A DNA stretch of 64,000 bases from Thiospirillum jenense. GTDB taxonomy: Bacteria > Pseudomonadota > Gammaproteobacteria > Chromatiales > Chromatiaceae. Location of the stretch: positions 1 to 64,000 of the forward strand of contig NZ_JABVCQ010000010.1 of NCBI RefSeq assembly GCF_014145225.1, written 5' to 3'. The first letter of the stretch is position 1. Each line of letters starts with the position of its first letter. Under the pieces are notes generated by a model. It searched no databases and was not told where the DNA came from. It was given only the letters and a program-made list of their open reading frames with translations. The position numbers were made by a program, and so were the translations under genes. Positions 37,510 to 46,513 of this stretch are shown here, one piece after another.

Positions 37510-39753
37510 CTAATTCGTACTGATTAACAATAACGTTGCTTGCCCATCTGCTTTTAAGCGCCACCCATCACCGACGCAATAGGCAATGTCTTCTAATACA
37601 CTGAGGATGGTTTGTGATTCAGGCGTGACACCATTTTTTAATAGCGGCATGATGGCAAAAACGATGTCATCAAAGATTGCGGATTTGTTTTCACGCTCCA
37701 TGCGGCGTAGATAAGAAATCAGGTAATAACGCACCCGCAGATGCAAATCAATTTGCGTGGTAAAAGATTTATTCGCTTTGATTGTAAAGCATTCGCTTGA
37801 CTTGTCAAAATCAAATAATTCTAATAATAATGGCGTTAAATCTGAATACTGCTTTTTTAATAAATCTAAAAAACCTAGTTCCAGCCCTTTAATAATTAAC
37901 TCGTCGTTGATTTGTTCCAGAGTCGCGCCCTGATATTTGGCAATCACGCCTTCAACGGTCTGAATCACAATATCGCCAATATCCATACCCAAACTGGCTT
38001 TCATAATATATTTGGGACGCCGCACCTTTCTAAAGTTAATAATTAATTGACCTGATAAAACGGTGAATGGATTTTGTCGTTTCTTAAAACTGGTTTGTCC
38101 ATTCTTTTGCGCCACTGCCCCGACATATTCAAATCCACACCGCTCGGCTGTTTCAATAATTAAATGCCAAAACTCCGGGTCCTTATGCGCAAAAACGAAT
38201 GACATCCAGCGGTCGAATTTTAATACACGGTACATTTCCGCAATGCTTTTTGCAATGAGTGCATTATAGTCAGCTTTGCTTTTTTCATGCTCGCCGCCTT
38301 CAATTGCTTCTAACGCATAATCCTGTTCCGTTACTGGCAACTCTAACCACGCATTCCACATCACTGATAAATCAAGATAGGGGATTTTTTTACCATAGGG
38401 CGGGTCGGTGTAAATGTAATCAACACTTTCTTTTTTCAGGAATGATAAATCGGTTGCCGTGCCTTGCATCACTTGCAAATTGGCAATGGTGTCTTGATTA
38501 ATTTTGTCTGCTATTTCAAGTTTGGCATTAACGACTGCCGAAAATTTCTTTTCATAAGTTTTTAACAAATCTAAATCAACACAAGCTGGCGCAATCCTAT
38601 AGCGATAATACCGCATTGGACTACTGTCACCCGCGTTTTTAGTAGCATAAGTTGAGTGGTGATAAGTAAGATTTAGTTTATTCAGCGTACTTGAAAATGC
38701 CAACAACAGTGGTTTTTGTGTATTTTTATTTGATTTTTTTAAGATTAAATGCTTTAAAAATCCGAGTTGTGCTAACTGTTTTTTGCTAAACAAATCTTGT
38801 ATTAGCTGAACATCCGAACCTTTTGGCAAAACAAAATCTTTTGGATACGGGTATTTTTTTAACGCTTTTTCAATTGCATCTTCGCTGATTGGTTCATGCC
38901 GTAAATATGCAAATTTAATTTGTTCAAAATTGATTTTTAATTCATCTAAATCAACAGGATGGGTTAAACTATCCACCAAAAAAGCGGACATGGGATTTAA
39001 ATCTAAATGAATCGCTCGTCTATCTAACATCATTGCTTCAATTGCTGTGATGCCACTGCCACCGAAGGAGTCTAATACCAAATCGCCCGGTTGTGAAAAA
39101 TGCGCAATGTATTGATTTACAACATTCCACGCCTGTTTAGTAAAATACCCATGCACACCGAAATGCCGTTTTGCCGCTCGTTTTTTAACCGTGATTTCTT
39201 CCAATAACGGCTGACTTAAATAATCAAACGGCGCAGTGTTGATCGCACTTTTCGGCGGCGAATAAACAAACCGCTTGCCCATTTGAAATGCACTGGGCGC
39301 CAGATGTGCATATAAATCATCCCAATATTGCGCAATGTCTTTTAATTGAAAATATAAAATTGGCTTGGTCACATCTTGCCGAAATAATGCAAAGGCGCGG
39401 CCGTTGCATAATGCAAAGAAAGTACTGCGCACTTCGGGATGAATGCTATACGAATAAACCTGTTCAACGTTGTCGCCTGATTGGATATTTTCATTTGGCG
39501 CTTTGGCATCTAATACCCACGCATAATTATTGCTGACCTTTAATAAGTAATCAGGAATTAATTTAATCGGCCGTTTTTGACTGCCAATTTTCAAAAATGG
39601 ATGGATTAAACTTTTGCTGCGGACGATGTGCGGTTGTTCATAGCCAAGCTGCTTTAACAATGGCAGAATTAACACTTCCCGCACACTGTCTTCTTTGAAA
39701 TCAGGTGAGTCTAATTGAGCAAAATCGAAGTGTTCAAACAGTTGGTTAATCAT
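37510..39753 (-). CDS. Nuclease-DNA methyltransferase fusion, tandem copy B
   Basis: A 747-residue paralogue of copy A with the same plan: N-terminal PD-(D/E)xK domain with Asp68, Asp82 and Lys84 kept, motif I DSFGGSG and motif IV DPPYGKK. Most of the protein is near-identical to copy A, with scattered changes such as Y8H, W119R and Q146D. Residues about 358-412, between motifs I and IV, are strongly different: KLNLTYHHSTYATKNAGDSS here against LINLTCHPSGQSDITVDSA in copy A. The C-termini also differ (LLLISTN against LLLTGV). No frameshift or stop is seen, so both copies look functional. Upstream is a perfect hairpin and then ettA. Confidence 0.85.
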   Translation of the reverse strand: MINQLFEHFDFAQLDSPDFKEDSVREVLILPLLKQLGYEQPHIVRSKSLIHPFLKIGSQKRPIKLIPDYLLKVSNNYAWVLDAKAPNENIQSGDNVEQVYSYSIHPEVRSTFFALCNGRAFALFRQDVTKPILYFQLKDIAQYWDDLYAHLAPSAFQMGKRFVYSPPKSAINTAPFDYLSQPLLEEITVKKRAAKRHFGVHGYFTKQAWNVVNQYIAHFSQPGDLVLDSFGGSGITAIEAMMLDRRAIHLDLNPMSAFLVDSLTHPVDLDELKINFEQIKFAYLRHEPISEDAIEKALKKYPYPKDFVLPKGSDVQLIQDLFSKKQLAQLGFLKHLILKKSNKNTQKPLLLAFSSTLNKLNLTYHHSTYATKNAGDSSPMRYYRYRIAPACVDLDLLKTYEKKFSAVVNAKLEIADKINQDTIANLQVMQGTATDLSFLKKESVDYIYTDPPYGKKIPYLDLSVMWNAWLELPVTEQDYALEAIEGGEHEKSKADYNALIAKSIAEMYRVLKFDRWMSFVFAHKDPEFWHLIIETAERCGFEYVGAVAQKNGQTSFKKRQNPFTVLSGQLIINFRKVRRPKYIMKASLGMDIGDIVIQTVEGVIAKYQGATLEQINDELIIKGLELGFLDLLKKQYSDLTPLLLELFDFDKSSECFTIKANKSFTTQIDLHLRVRYYLISYLRRMERENKSAIFDDIVFAIMPLLKNGVTPESQTILSVLEDIAYCVGDGWRLKADGQATLLLISTN

Positions 39754-39778
39754 AAGCCGTTGTTATTTTAATGACAAT

Positions 39779-39810
39779 TAGGATGCGGTTTATCAACACG
39801 CCGCATCCTA
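39779..39810. repeat. GGATGCGG-type perfect hairpin
   Basis: TAGGATGCGG (39779-39788) and CCGCATCCTA (39801-39810) are perfect ten-base arms around a 12-base loop. It lies between ettA and copy B, both on the - strand. No U-tract follows on either strand, so it is better called a palindromic repeat; it could still end ettA transcripts. Confidence 0.75.
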
Positions 39811-39828
39811 TTGCCTGTTTATGGTCGG

Positions 39829-41493
39829 TTAATGCAATGGGCGATAACGAATACGATGCGGTTGATCGGCATCTGTGCCTAATCGCCGATGCCGATCCGC
39901 TTCATAATCGGCATAATTGCCTTCAAACCATGTGACTTGTGAATCACCCTCAAACGCTAAAATGTGCGTTGCAATGCGATCTAAAAACCAACGATCATGG
40001 CTAATGACAACCGCGCAGCCCGGGAATGCTAATAACGCTTCTTCTAATGCCCGCAGCGTTTCAACATCCAAATCATTCGTGGGTTCGTCAAGTAATAAAA
40101 CATTACCGCCGCTTTTTAATAATTTGGCTAAATGAACACGATTACGTTCACCGCCGGATAAATCCCCAATCCGTTTTTGTTGATCGGTGCCTTTGAAATT
40201 AAAGCGGCTAACATACGCCCGCGACGGCATTTCATAGCGCCCGACAATTAAAATATCTTGACCGTCGCTAATCTCTTCCCACACCGTTTTATTATCATCC
40301 AACGCATCGCGGCTTTGATCCACACAGGCCATTTGCACCGTCTCACCAATGCGCAAATCACCCGCGTCGGCCTGTTCTTGACTGGTTAAAATGCGGAATA
40401 ACGTCGTTTTACCTGCGCCATTCGGCCCAATCACGCCAACAATACCGCCTTTCGGCAAATTGAATGACAAATTATCATACAATAGATTATCGCCATACGC
40501 CTTTTTTAATCCCGTTGCTTCAATCACCAAATCACCTAATCTTGGCCCAGGTGGAATGTAAATCTCATTGGTTTCATTGCGGGATTGAAACTCTTGTGAT
40601 TGCAATTCATCAAAGCGCGCCAACCGGGCTTTACTCTTGGCATGACGCCCTTTGGGATTTGCTCGCACCCATTCCAATTCGTGCTGCATGGTTTTAATGC
40701 GCGCCTGTTCTTGCTTTTGTTCAATTGCCAACCGCGCCTCTTTTTGTTCTAACCACGATGAATAATTACCCTCCCAGGGAATACCGTAACCGCGATCTAA
40801 TTCTAAAATCCAACCGGCGACATTATCTAAGAAATAGCGATCATGGGTGACAGCCACCACCGTCCCGCTATAATCATGTAAAAAATGTTCCAGCCACGCC
40901 ACTGATTCAGCGTCTAAATGATTGGTTGGCTCATCTAATAGCAGCATATCGGGTTTAGATAATAATAATCGGCACAGCGCCACGCGCCGCCGTTCACCGC
41001 CGGATAAGCGCGTGACATCGGCATCCCAGGGCGGCAAACGTAATGCGTCTGCGGCGACTTCTAATGTCCGATCTAATTGATGACCATCGGTTGCTTGAAT
41101 AAAGTCTTCTAATTCAGCCTGCGTCTTTGCTAACGCATCAAAATCGGCATCTTCTTCGGCATAAGCCGCATACACCTGATCCAATCGTTCGAGTGCGTTT
41201 TTAATTGGCGCAACCGCTTCTTCAACATTGCCGCGCACATCTTTTGCCGGATCTAATTGCGGTTCTTGCGATAAAAAACCAATATGAATCCCCGGCTGCG
41301 GCCGCGCTTCACCTTCAATATCGGTATCCAATCCTGCCATGATTTTTAATAGCGTTGATTTACCCGACCCATTGAGTCCGAGGACGCCAATTTTCGCCCC
41401 GGGGAAAAACGATAATGAAATATCGCGCAAAATGACGCGCTTAGGTGGGACAACCTTGCCCACGCGATTCATCGTGTAAATGTATTGTGCCAT
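39829..41493 (-). CDS. ettA: Energy-dependent translational throttle EttA (ABC-F)
   Basis: EttA is a ribosome-associated ABC-F ATPase that gates entry into elongation by binding the E site. The 554-residue product begins [19 protein letters not shown], typical of EttA. It has two ABC cassettes: Walker [10 protein letters not shown] and GPNGAGKTT, signatures [15 protein letters not shown] and [15 protein letters not shown], Walker [13 protein letters not shown] and [12 protein letters not shown]. The arm region and the linker ([20 protein letters not shown]) are present. No membrane segments, as expected for ABC-F. Confidence 0.97.
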   Translation of the reverse strand: MAQYIYTMNRVGKVVPPKRVILRDISLSFFPGAKIGVLGLNGSGKSTLLKIMAGLDTDIEGEARPQPGIHIGFLSQEPQLDPAKDVRGNVEEAVAPIKNALERLDQVYAAYAEEDADFDALAKTQAELEDFIQATDGHQLDRTLEVAADALRLPPWDADVTRLSGGERRRVALCRLLLSKPDMLLLDEPTNHLDAESVAWLEHFLHDYSGTVVAVTHDRYFLDNVAGWILELDRGYGIPWEGNYSSWLEQKEARLAIEQKQEQARIKTMQHELEWVRANPKGRHAKSKARLARFDELQSQEFQSRNETNEIYIPPGPRLGDLVIEATGLKKAYGDNLLYDNLSFNLPKGGIVGVIGPNGAGKTTLFRILTSQEQADAGDLRIGETVQMACVDQSRDALDDNKTVWEEISDGQDILIVGRYEMPSRAYVSRFNFKGTDQQKRIGDLSGGERNRVHLAKLLKSGGNVLLLDEPTNDLDVETLRALEEALLAFPGCAVVISHDRWFLDRIATHILAFEGDSQVTWFEGNYADYEADRHRRLGTDADQPHRIRYRPLH

Positions 41494-41517
41494 AATGAAA
41501 AATTAAATCCGTGTGTG

Positions 41518-41558
41518 GTGTTGCTAATTGAGGCAGTTGGCGCTCATATTAGCAACAC
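41518..41558. repeat. 11-bp perfect hairpin between serC and ettA
   Basis: GTGTTGCTAAT (41518-41528) and ATTAGCAACAC (41548-41558) are perfect arms with a 19-base loop. It lies in the gap between the serC stop and ettA start (both - strand), within the ettA leader. No U-tract follows. It could be an attenuator, a weak terminator for serC or a protein site. Confidence 0.6.
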
Positions 41559-41659
41559 ATGTTGATTGTTTGAACGCATGACCAATTGGCAATTTTAACT
41601 AACGATCATTGGTGCAGTGCGTTGGGTTAGTTCAGTCAAGTTAATTCAATCAATTTGAC

Positions 41660-42748
41660 TTAACCCTGGGTACGTTCAAACTCGGCCATGAATTGCACTA
41701 ATGCGTTAACGCCGGCTTCGGGCATGGCGTTATAAATGCTGGCACGCATTCCACCGACTGAGCGATGACCTTGCAACGCTAATAACCCGGCGGCTTTAGC
41801 TTGGGTTAAAAACGGTTTATCTAATGCGGGATTGGTTAATGTGAATGGCACATTCATCCAAGAGCGCGCTGCCGGATCAACTGGGCTATGATAAAAATCC
41901 GACCGATCAATCGCATCGTATAATAACGCCGCTTTACGTTGATTAATGGTAGCCATTGCCGTCAAGCCGCCCTGATCTTTTAACCATTTAAATACCAACC
42001 CGGCTAAATACCACGCATAGGTTGGCGGCGTGTTATACATCGAGCCATTATCGGCGTGAACTTTGTAATCAAACATCGCGGGCGTATTGGCGGGCGCCTT
42101 GCCAATTAAATCATCACGCACAATCACAATGGTTAAACCGGCCGGACCAATGTTTTTTTGCGCGCCGGCATAAATAAAACCGAATTGTTTCACGTCAATT
42201 GGGCGTGATAATAAGGTGGAGGACATGTCGGCAATTAATGGCACATTACCGGTGGCGGGAACGTATGGAAACTCAACACCTTCAATCGTTTCATTTGGCG
42301 TGTAATGCACATACGCGGCATTGGGCGTGAGCGTTAATTCATTCGCAGCTGGTGCGCGGGTAAAGCGTGATTCTTCAGTGGTCGTGGCAATGTTAATTGC
42401 ACCAATGCGGCGGGCTTCGCCAATGGCTTTTTGTGACCAGGTGCCGGTGTTAATATAATCCGCGCAGCCGCCGGGGGGTAATAAGTTCATTGGAATTAAC
42501 GCGAATTGACTGGAGGCGCCGCCCTGTAAAAATAACACTTTATAATTATCAGGAATGCCTAATAATTCGCGCAAATCGCTTTCGGCTTGGGAGGCAATGT
42601 GCATGAACTCTTTACCGCGATGGCTCATTTCGGCAACGCACATGCCGCTCTCATGCCAATTTAATAATTCATCTCGCGCCTGTTCTAATACCACTTCGGG
42701 TAAGATCGCGGGGCCGGCACTGAAATTAAAGGGTCGGGTTGTGGTCAT
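41660..42748 (-). CDS. serC: Phosphoserine aminotransferase SerC
   Basis: SerC is the PLP enzyme of serine and pyridoxal 5'-phosphate synthesis. ATG 42748 is chosen, giving MTTTRPFNFSAGPAILPEVV and 362 residues, the family length; a TTG seven codons earlier is rejected. Conserved text: SHRGKEFMHIA, FLQGGASSQFALIPMNL, the PLP-Lys in FGFIYAGAQKNIGPAGL and the C-terminal GHRSVGGMRASIYNAMP. No serA, pdxB, gyrA or aroA lies adjacent, so it is a stand-alone gene here. Confidence 0.97.
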   Translation of the reverse strand: MTTTRPFNFSAGPAILPEVVLEQARDELLNWHESGMCVAEMSHRGKEFMHIASQAESDLRELLGIPDNYKVLFLQGGASSQFALIPMNLLPPGGCADYINTGTWSQKAIGEARRIGAINIATTTEESRFTRAPAANELTLTPNAAYVHYTPNETIEGVEFPYVPATGNVPLIADMSSTLLSRPIDVKQFGFIYAGAQKNIGPAGLTIVIVRDDLIGKAPANTPAMFDYKVHADNGSMYNTPPTYAWYLAGLVFKWLKDQGGLTAMATINQRKAALLYDAIDRSDFYHSPVDPAARSWMNVPFTLTNPALDKPFLTQAKAAGLLALQGHRSVGGMRASIYNAMPEAGVNALVQFMAEFERTQG

Positions 42749-43232
42749 AATGTTAATCAATCTCCGCAATGGAATTGGAAATAAAACTAGCGCGGCGGTG
42801 AATAAAATTAATCATTCACGATTCACGCTGGATAGCGCCGCTGGGGGCGTGTATTTAGAGTAACCTAATTTGTTGGATTGATGCTATCTATTGTCAAATC
42901 AACGACTTAGGCATCATTGATGATTGGCATTGCATCTTGCCGTGACTTGGCAGTACAGTAGGCTTGTGCGCCGCTCACGCACCCTCCCTGCCTCGCCAAA
43001 CCGACCGTCCTGACATCAACCCGCATCAGTTCACCCGCTCACGGCAGTTTTGCTGTCCGTGTTCTGTCTAATGTTGTTTGCAGGATGGTTAGATTTTTGC
43101 TTGTGTGGTGGAAACGGTCACACTGGTGTGCGTGAATTGTGTTTAACCATTGAATTGACATCAAAATTAACCGTCGCCACAGTGCAATCGCATGGGTGAT
43201 GTCTGTTTTGTCACACGACACAGGAGGTAATT
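42749..43232. other. Gene-free stretch between serC and rseC
   Basis: This 484-base gap separates the divergent serC and rseC genes and must hold both promoters. A hairpin, CACGGCAG-TTTTG-CTGTCCGTG, lies near 43038-43060. TTGACA at about 43156 is a possible -35 without a convincing -10. No open frame, known RNA or repeat from elsewhere in the window was recognised. It ends in the strong ribosome site AGGAGG of rseC. Confidence 0.5.
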
Positions 43233-43766
43233 ATGGAACACTCACGGGGGCAGGCGACGGATGATCCAGATTGGATTGCCGCCGCCAATCAACCAGAATT
43301 GGTCGAAGCAATCGCCCGCGTCGTGGCGTTGGAAGGAAAGTACGCGCTGCTGGAACCGGAGCAGTCCACCAGTTGCGGCAGTTGCGTGGCGGCGGGTCAT
43401 TGTGGCAGCAGGGAGTGGGGATCGGCGGCCAATCGCCTCATCGGGCGGCGTTTTACATTAGTCAATACCGATGAATTTCGCGTTGGCGAGCGATTAGTCA
43501 TTGGCGTTAGTCACCGCGCTCTATTACGCGCTTCAATGACGGCTTATGTATTGCCATTATTGATAATGCTATTAGTTGGTATTGTAGCCCAATCACTTGC
43601 CGGTGATGATGTCATTACCATGATTGCCACCGCCATTGGCTTGGGCATTGGGTTATTAGCGGCACGCGGGGTGGCCTATATTCTCAGCGCAACCGGGCAA
43701 TTAGCGCCGTATTTTTTACGCCGTGCTAATCGCAGTGCCACGACTTGTCAAATCACTGCCGCATAA
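43233..43766 (+). CDS. rseC: RseC/MucC family membrane protein
   Basis: RseC-family proteins act with the Rsx/Rnf complex to reduce SoxR in E. coli, or modulate sigma-E in pseudomonads. The 177-residue product has the N-terminal cysteine cluster STSCGSCVAAGHCGS, the VLVGDRVVIG-like FRVGERLVIGVSHRALLRAS, and two membrane segments (VLPLLIMLLVGIVAQSL; IATAIGLGIGLLAARGVAYI). The start has AGGAGG with ideal spacing. It heads the rnf operon, 64 bases before rnfA, supporting a role with Rnf. Confidence 0.92.
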   Translation: MEHSRGQATDDPDWIAAANQPELVEAIARVVALEGKYALLEPEQSTSCGSCVAAGHCGSREWGSAANRLIGRRFTLVNTDEFRVGERLVIGVSHRALLRASMTAYVLPLLIMLLVGIVAQSLAGDDVITMIATAIGLGIGLLAARGVAYILSATGQLAPYFLRRANRSATTCQITAA

Positions 43767-43830
43767 CCACTGATTAAAAACTGGTTAATCAATTATTGGG
43801 AAATCATCAGGAAATTATTGGGAAACTGTC

Positions 43831-44415
43831 ATGCAGGACTATGTGCTTTTAATGATTGGCGCGGCGTTAGTGAACAATGTCATTCTCGCCCGCTTTTTAG
43901 GGTTATGCTCATTTATGGGCGTGACAACCCGCCTTGATACGGCAATTGGCATGGGATTGGCGACCACCTTTGTTATTACCGTTTCATCAATGGTGGACTG
44001 GGCGGTTGGGAATTACCTCCTCGGCCCCTATGATCTATGGTACCTGCGCACCGTGACCTTTATTTTGGTCATTGCCGCGGCGGTGCAATTTACTGAATTG
44101 ACGGTGCGCAAGGTGTCACCGCCGTTATTCAAAATGTTGGGGATTTATTTGCCGCTGATTACCACGAATTGTGCGGTATTGGGCGTGGCGTTAATCTTGG
44201 TTGAACACAAGATGAACTTTATTGAAGCGACCTTATTTGGCTTCTCTTCATCATTGGGATTCACCCTGGTGATGGTGATGTTTGCCGGCTTGCGCGAGCG
44301 GTTGGCCTTTTCTGAAGTGCCACGTTTATTTGCCGGCCCGCCGATTGGATTTATTACCGCGAGTTTATTGGCATTGGCGTTTTTAGGCTTTTCTGGGATT
44401 AGCACCCATTCATAA
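43831..44415 (+). CDS. rnfA: Rnf electron transport complex subunit RnfA
   Basis: RnfA is an integral membrane subunit of the Rnf ion-pumping ferredoxin:NAD oxidoreductase. The 194 residues start MQDYVLLMIGAALVNNVILA and include RFLGLCSFMGVTTRLDTAIGMG and LPLITTNCAVLGVALI, whose cysteines frame the membrane Fe-S site shared with RnfE. Six membrane segments are expected. rnfB follows after 15 bases. Confidence 0.97.
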   Translation: MQDYVLLMIGAALVNNVILARFLGLCSFMGVTTRLDTAIGMGLATTFVITVSSMVDWAVGNYLLGPYDLWYLRTVTFILVIAAAVQFTELTVRKVSPPLFKMLGIYLPLITTNCAVLGVALILVEHKMNFIEATLFGFSSSLGFTLVMVMFAGLRERLAFSEVPRLFAGPPIGFITASLLALAFLGFSGISTHS

Positions 44416-44430
44416 CCGAGGTGACACACG

Positions 44431-44973
44431 ATGTATATGTTGACGGCAATTGGCAGTTTAACCGCAATGGGATTGGCATTAGGTGGCGTATTGGGCGTGG
44501 CCGCTCGCTTATTAGCGGTAGAAGAGGATCCGCTTGAATTAGAATTGCAAGGGTTATTACCCGGTTCTCAATGCGGGCAATGCGGTTATGTCGGTTGCTC
44601 ACAATATGCGGGGGCATTAGCTCGCGGTGAAGCGCCCGTGACGCTGTGCACCCCAGGCGGTAAAGCAGTGGCGGAACAATTAGCAAAACGCTTGGGTGTT
44701 TCGGTGGATTTATCCGATCATGTTGCGCCAGTGCCGACCTATGCGTTTATTAATGAAGACCTGTGCGTGGGTTGCACGCGGTGTATTAAAGAGTGTTCGG
44801 TGGACGGTATTATCGGGGCAAATAAACAAATGCACACGGTAATGGCTGATAATTGTCACGGTTGCGGCAAATGTGTTGAAGTCTGCCCGACGAATGCCAT
44901 TAAAATGGTCAAGATTCCGAAAACATTGGCGACCTGGCATTGGCCGAAACCGCAATCAGAAACGCTGCACTAA
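44431..44973 (+). CDS. rnfB: Rnf complex iron-sulfur subunit RnfB
   Basis: RnfB is the ferredoxin-like entry subunit. In 180 residues: an N-terminal membrane anchor (about 3-25), the RnfB-type cysteine motif CGQCGYVGCSQYAGAL, and two 4Fe-4S ferredoxin motifs, CVGCTRCIKECSVDG and CHGCGKCVEVCPTNAI. The size matches gammaproteobacterial RnfB, shorter than the multi-cluster clostridial form. A ten-pair hairpin separates it from rnfC. Confidence 0.97.
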   Translation: MYMLTAIGSLTAMGLALGGVLGVAARLLAVEEDPLELELQGLLPGSQCGQCGYVGCSQYAGALARGEAPVTLCTPGGKAVAEQLAKRLGVSVDLSDHVAPVPTYAFINEDLCVGCTRCIKECSVDGIIGANKQMHTVMADNCHGCGKCVEVCPTNAIKMVKIPKTLATWHWPKPQSETLH

Positions 44974-45007
44974 TTGCACACCTCGAATTGAAAATAACAA
45001 GCCCCAC

Positions 45008-45037
45008 GCCGCGTTGTTTAATTATTCACAACGCGGC
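45008..45037 (+). terminator. Hairpin in the rnfB-rnfC gap
   Basis: GCCGCGTTGT (45008-45017) and ACAACGCGGC (45028-45037) form a perfect ten-base stem with a ten-base loop, followed by AATTGTTTGG. The U-tract is poor, so full termination is doubtful. Inside an operon it could lower rnfC-E output or protect the rnfAB message. The rnfC ribosome site GGAGAG lies just after. Confidence 0.5.
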
Positions 45038-45058
45038 AATTGTTTGGAGAGTCATTAA

Positions 45059-46513
45059 ATGAAAACTTTTCCAGTGCGGGGCGGTATCCATCCCGAATAC
45101 CGCAAAGAATTAACCGGTGAATTGGCAATTGAACGCTTGCCATTACCCGAGCGGTTATACATTCCGCTGCAACAGCATATCGGCGCGCCAGCCGAGGTGT
45201 TGGTGCAAGCCGGTGATCTGGTCGCCAAAGGGCAGGTGATTGCGCGGCGGCAGGGCAACATTTCCGTACATCATCACGCCTCGACCTCGGGGCAGGTGGT
45301 GGAAGTGACCGAAATTCCCGCGCCGCACCCGACTGGGCTGCCGCAGGCGACGGTGGTGATCGCCCCCGACGGGCAGGATGTGTGGGGCGTGTTGCCCGCT
45401 CCCATCGCCGATCCGTTCGCCGCCAGTCCACAGGCGATTGCCGAGCGCGTGGCGGAATCGGGCATCGTTGGCATGGGCGGCGCGACCTTCCCGGCGGCGG
45501 TGAAATTGAACTTGGGTATTCAGTATCGCATTGAAACGCTGTTGCTTAACGGGGCGGAGTGCGAGCCGTACTTGACCTGTGATGATCGGGTGATGCGCGA
45601 GTACACCGACGAAGTCGTTGATGGTGCGCGCATTATGGCGCACGCGCTCGGTGCGGCGCGCATCGTGATTGCGATTGAGGACAATAAACCGCAGGCGTTG
45701 GAGAAAATCACCGCCGCTGCCGCCGCGTTTCCAGAAATCACGGTAACGCCGGTGCCGGTGAAATATCCGATGGGATCGGAGCGGCATTTGACCTTTGCGA
45801 TCACCGGCCGCGAAACGCCGGCGCGCAAATTGACGGCGGACATCGGCGTCGTGGTGCATAACGTAGCGACAGCGCGGGCGGTGCATCAGGCGGTGCGATT
45901 TGGGCGACCGCTGGTGTCGCGGGTGGTGACGGTGAGTGGTCAAGCCATTGCGCAGCCGAAGAATATTGAAGCACCAATTGGGGCGCGGGTGAGTGATTTG
46001 ATTGAATTCTGCGGCGGATTTAGCCAGCCACCGGAGCGCATGGTGCAGGGCGGGCCGATGATGGGATCGCCGTTACCGGGACTGGACGTGCCAGTCGTCA
46101 AAGGCACGTCGGGCATTTTGGCGTTGACGGCGCTGGAAATTAACGACCGCCCGTCTGATCCGTGCATCCGCTGCGGCTCGTGCGTCGCCATCTGCGCCTG
46201 CGGCTTGACACCAGTGGAAATCGCCGCCCGCATTCGCCATGACGACCTCGACGGTGCCGTCAAACTCGGCGTGATGGACTGCGTCTCCTGCGGCAGTTGC
46301 TCGTGGGTCTGCCCATCGCACATCCCGCTGGTGCATTATTTCAATTACGCCAAAGGGGCGGTCAATGCCAAAGCGCGGGTGGATCAAAAAACTGAGCGCA
46401 CCAAGACGTTGGCTGAGGCACACAATGCGCGGCTGGAAAGATTGGCGGCGCAGCGGGCGGCATCACGCAAACCCAAAGCGGCGGCGGCAGCGACTGATGA
46501 GGCTGGCGCATGA
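45059..46513 (+). CDS. rnfC: Rnf complex NADH-binding subunit RnfC
   Basis: RnfC is the peripheral subunit with NADH and FMN sites and two 4Fe-4S clusters. The 484-residue product starts MKTFPVRGGIHPEYRKEL, carries the lipoyl-like N-domain, the flavin/NAD domain (GMGGATFPAAVKL, LLNGAECEPYLTCDDRVM), and cluster motifs CIRCGSCVAICACGL and CVSCGSCSWVCPSHIPL. The usual Cys-Pro of the first motif is Cys-Ala here with an extra Cys two residues on. It lacks the long Ala-repeat tail of E. coli RsxC. The gene overlaps rnfD by ATGA. Confidence 0.96.
   Translation: MKTFPVRGGIHPEYRKELTGELAIERLPLPERLYIPLQQHIGAPAEVLVQAGDLVAKGQVIARRQGNISVHHHASTSGQVVEVTEIPAPHPTGLPQATVVIAPDGQDVWGVLPAPIADPFAASPQAIAERVAESGIVGMGGATFPAAVKLNLGIQYRIETLLLNGAECEPYLTCDDRVMREYTDEVVDGARIMAHALGAARIVIAIEDNKPQALEKITAAAAAFPEITVTPVPVKYPMGSERHLTFAITGRETPARKLTADIGVVVHNVATARAVHQAVRFGRPLVSRVVTVSGQAIAQPKNIEAPIGARVSDLIEFCGGFSQPPERMVQGGPMMGSPLPGLDVPVVKGTSGILALTALEINDRPSDPCIRCGSCVAICACGLTPVEIAARIRHDDLDGAVKLGVMDCVSCGSCSWVCPSHIPLVHYFNYAKGAVNAKARVDQKTERTKTLAEAHNARLERLAAQRAASRKPKAAAAATDEAGA

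Larger units (their letters stand above)
35181..39753 (-). repeat. Tandem gene duplication, period about 2.33 kb
   Basis: The two fusion genes are direct repeats separated by 91 bases. The segment 36361-36979 aligns with 38695-39313 with only two base differences (the GTATTTTCG / GCATCTTCG site), while flanking segments differ at several per cent and 36180-36345 / 38515-38685 are strongly diverged. This mosaic pattern suggests gene conversion or segment exchange after duplication. Confidence 0.9.

Noticed and set aside
45155-45943. 262-codon open frame on the - strand
   Set aside because: Lies wholly opposite rnfC; its product is His/Arg-rich without domain text, typical of an antisense shadow.
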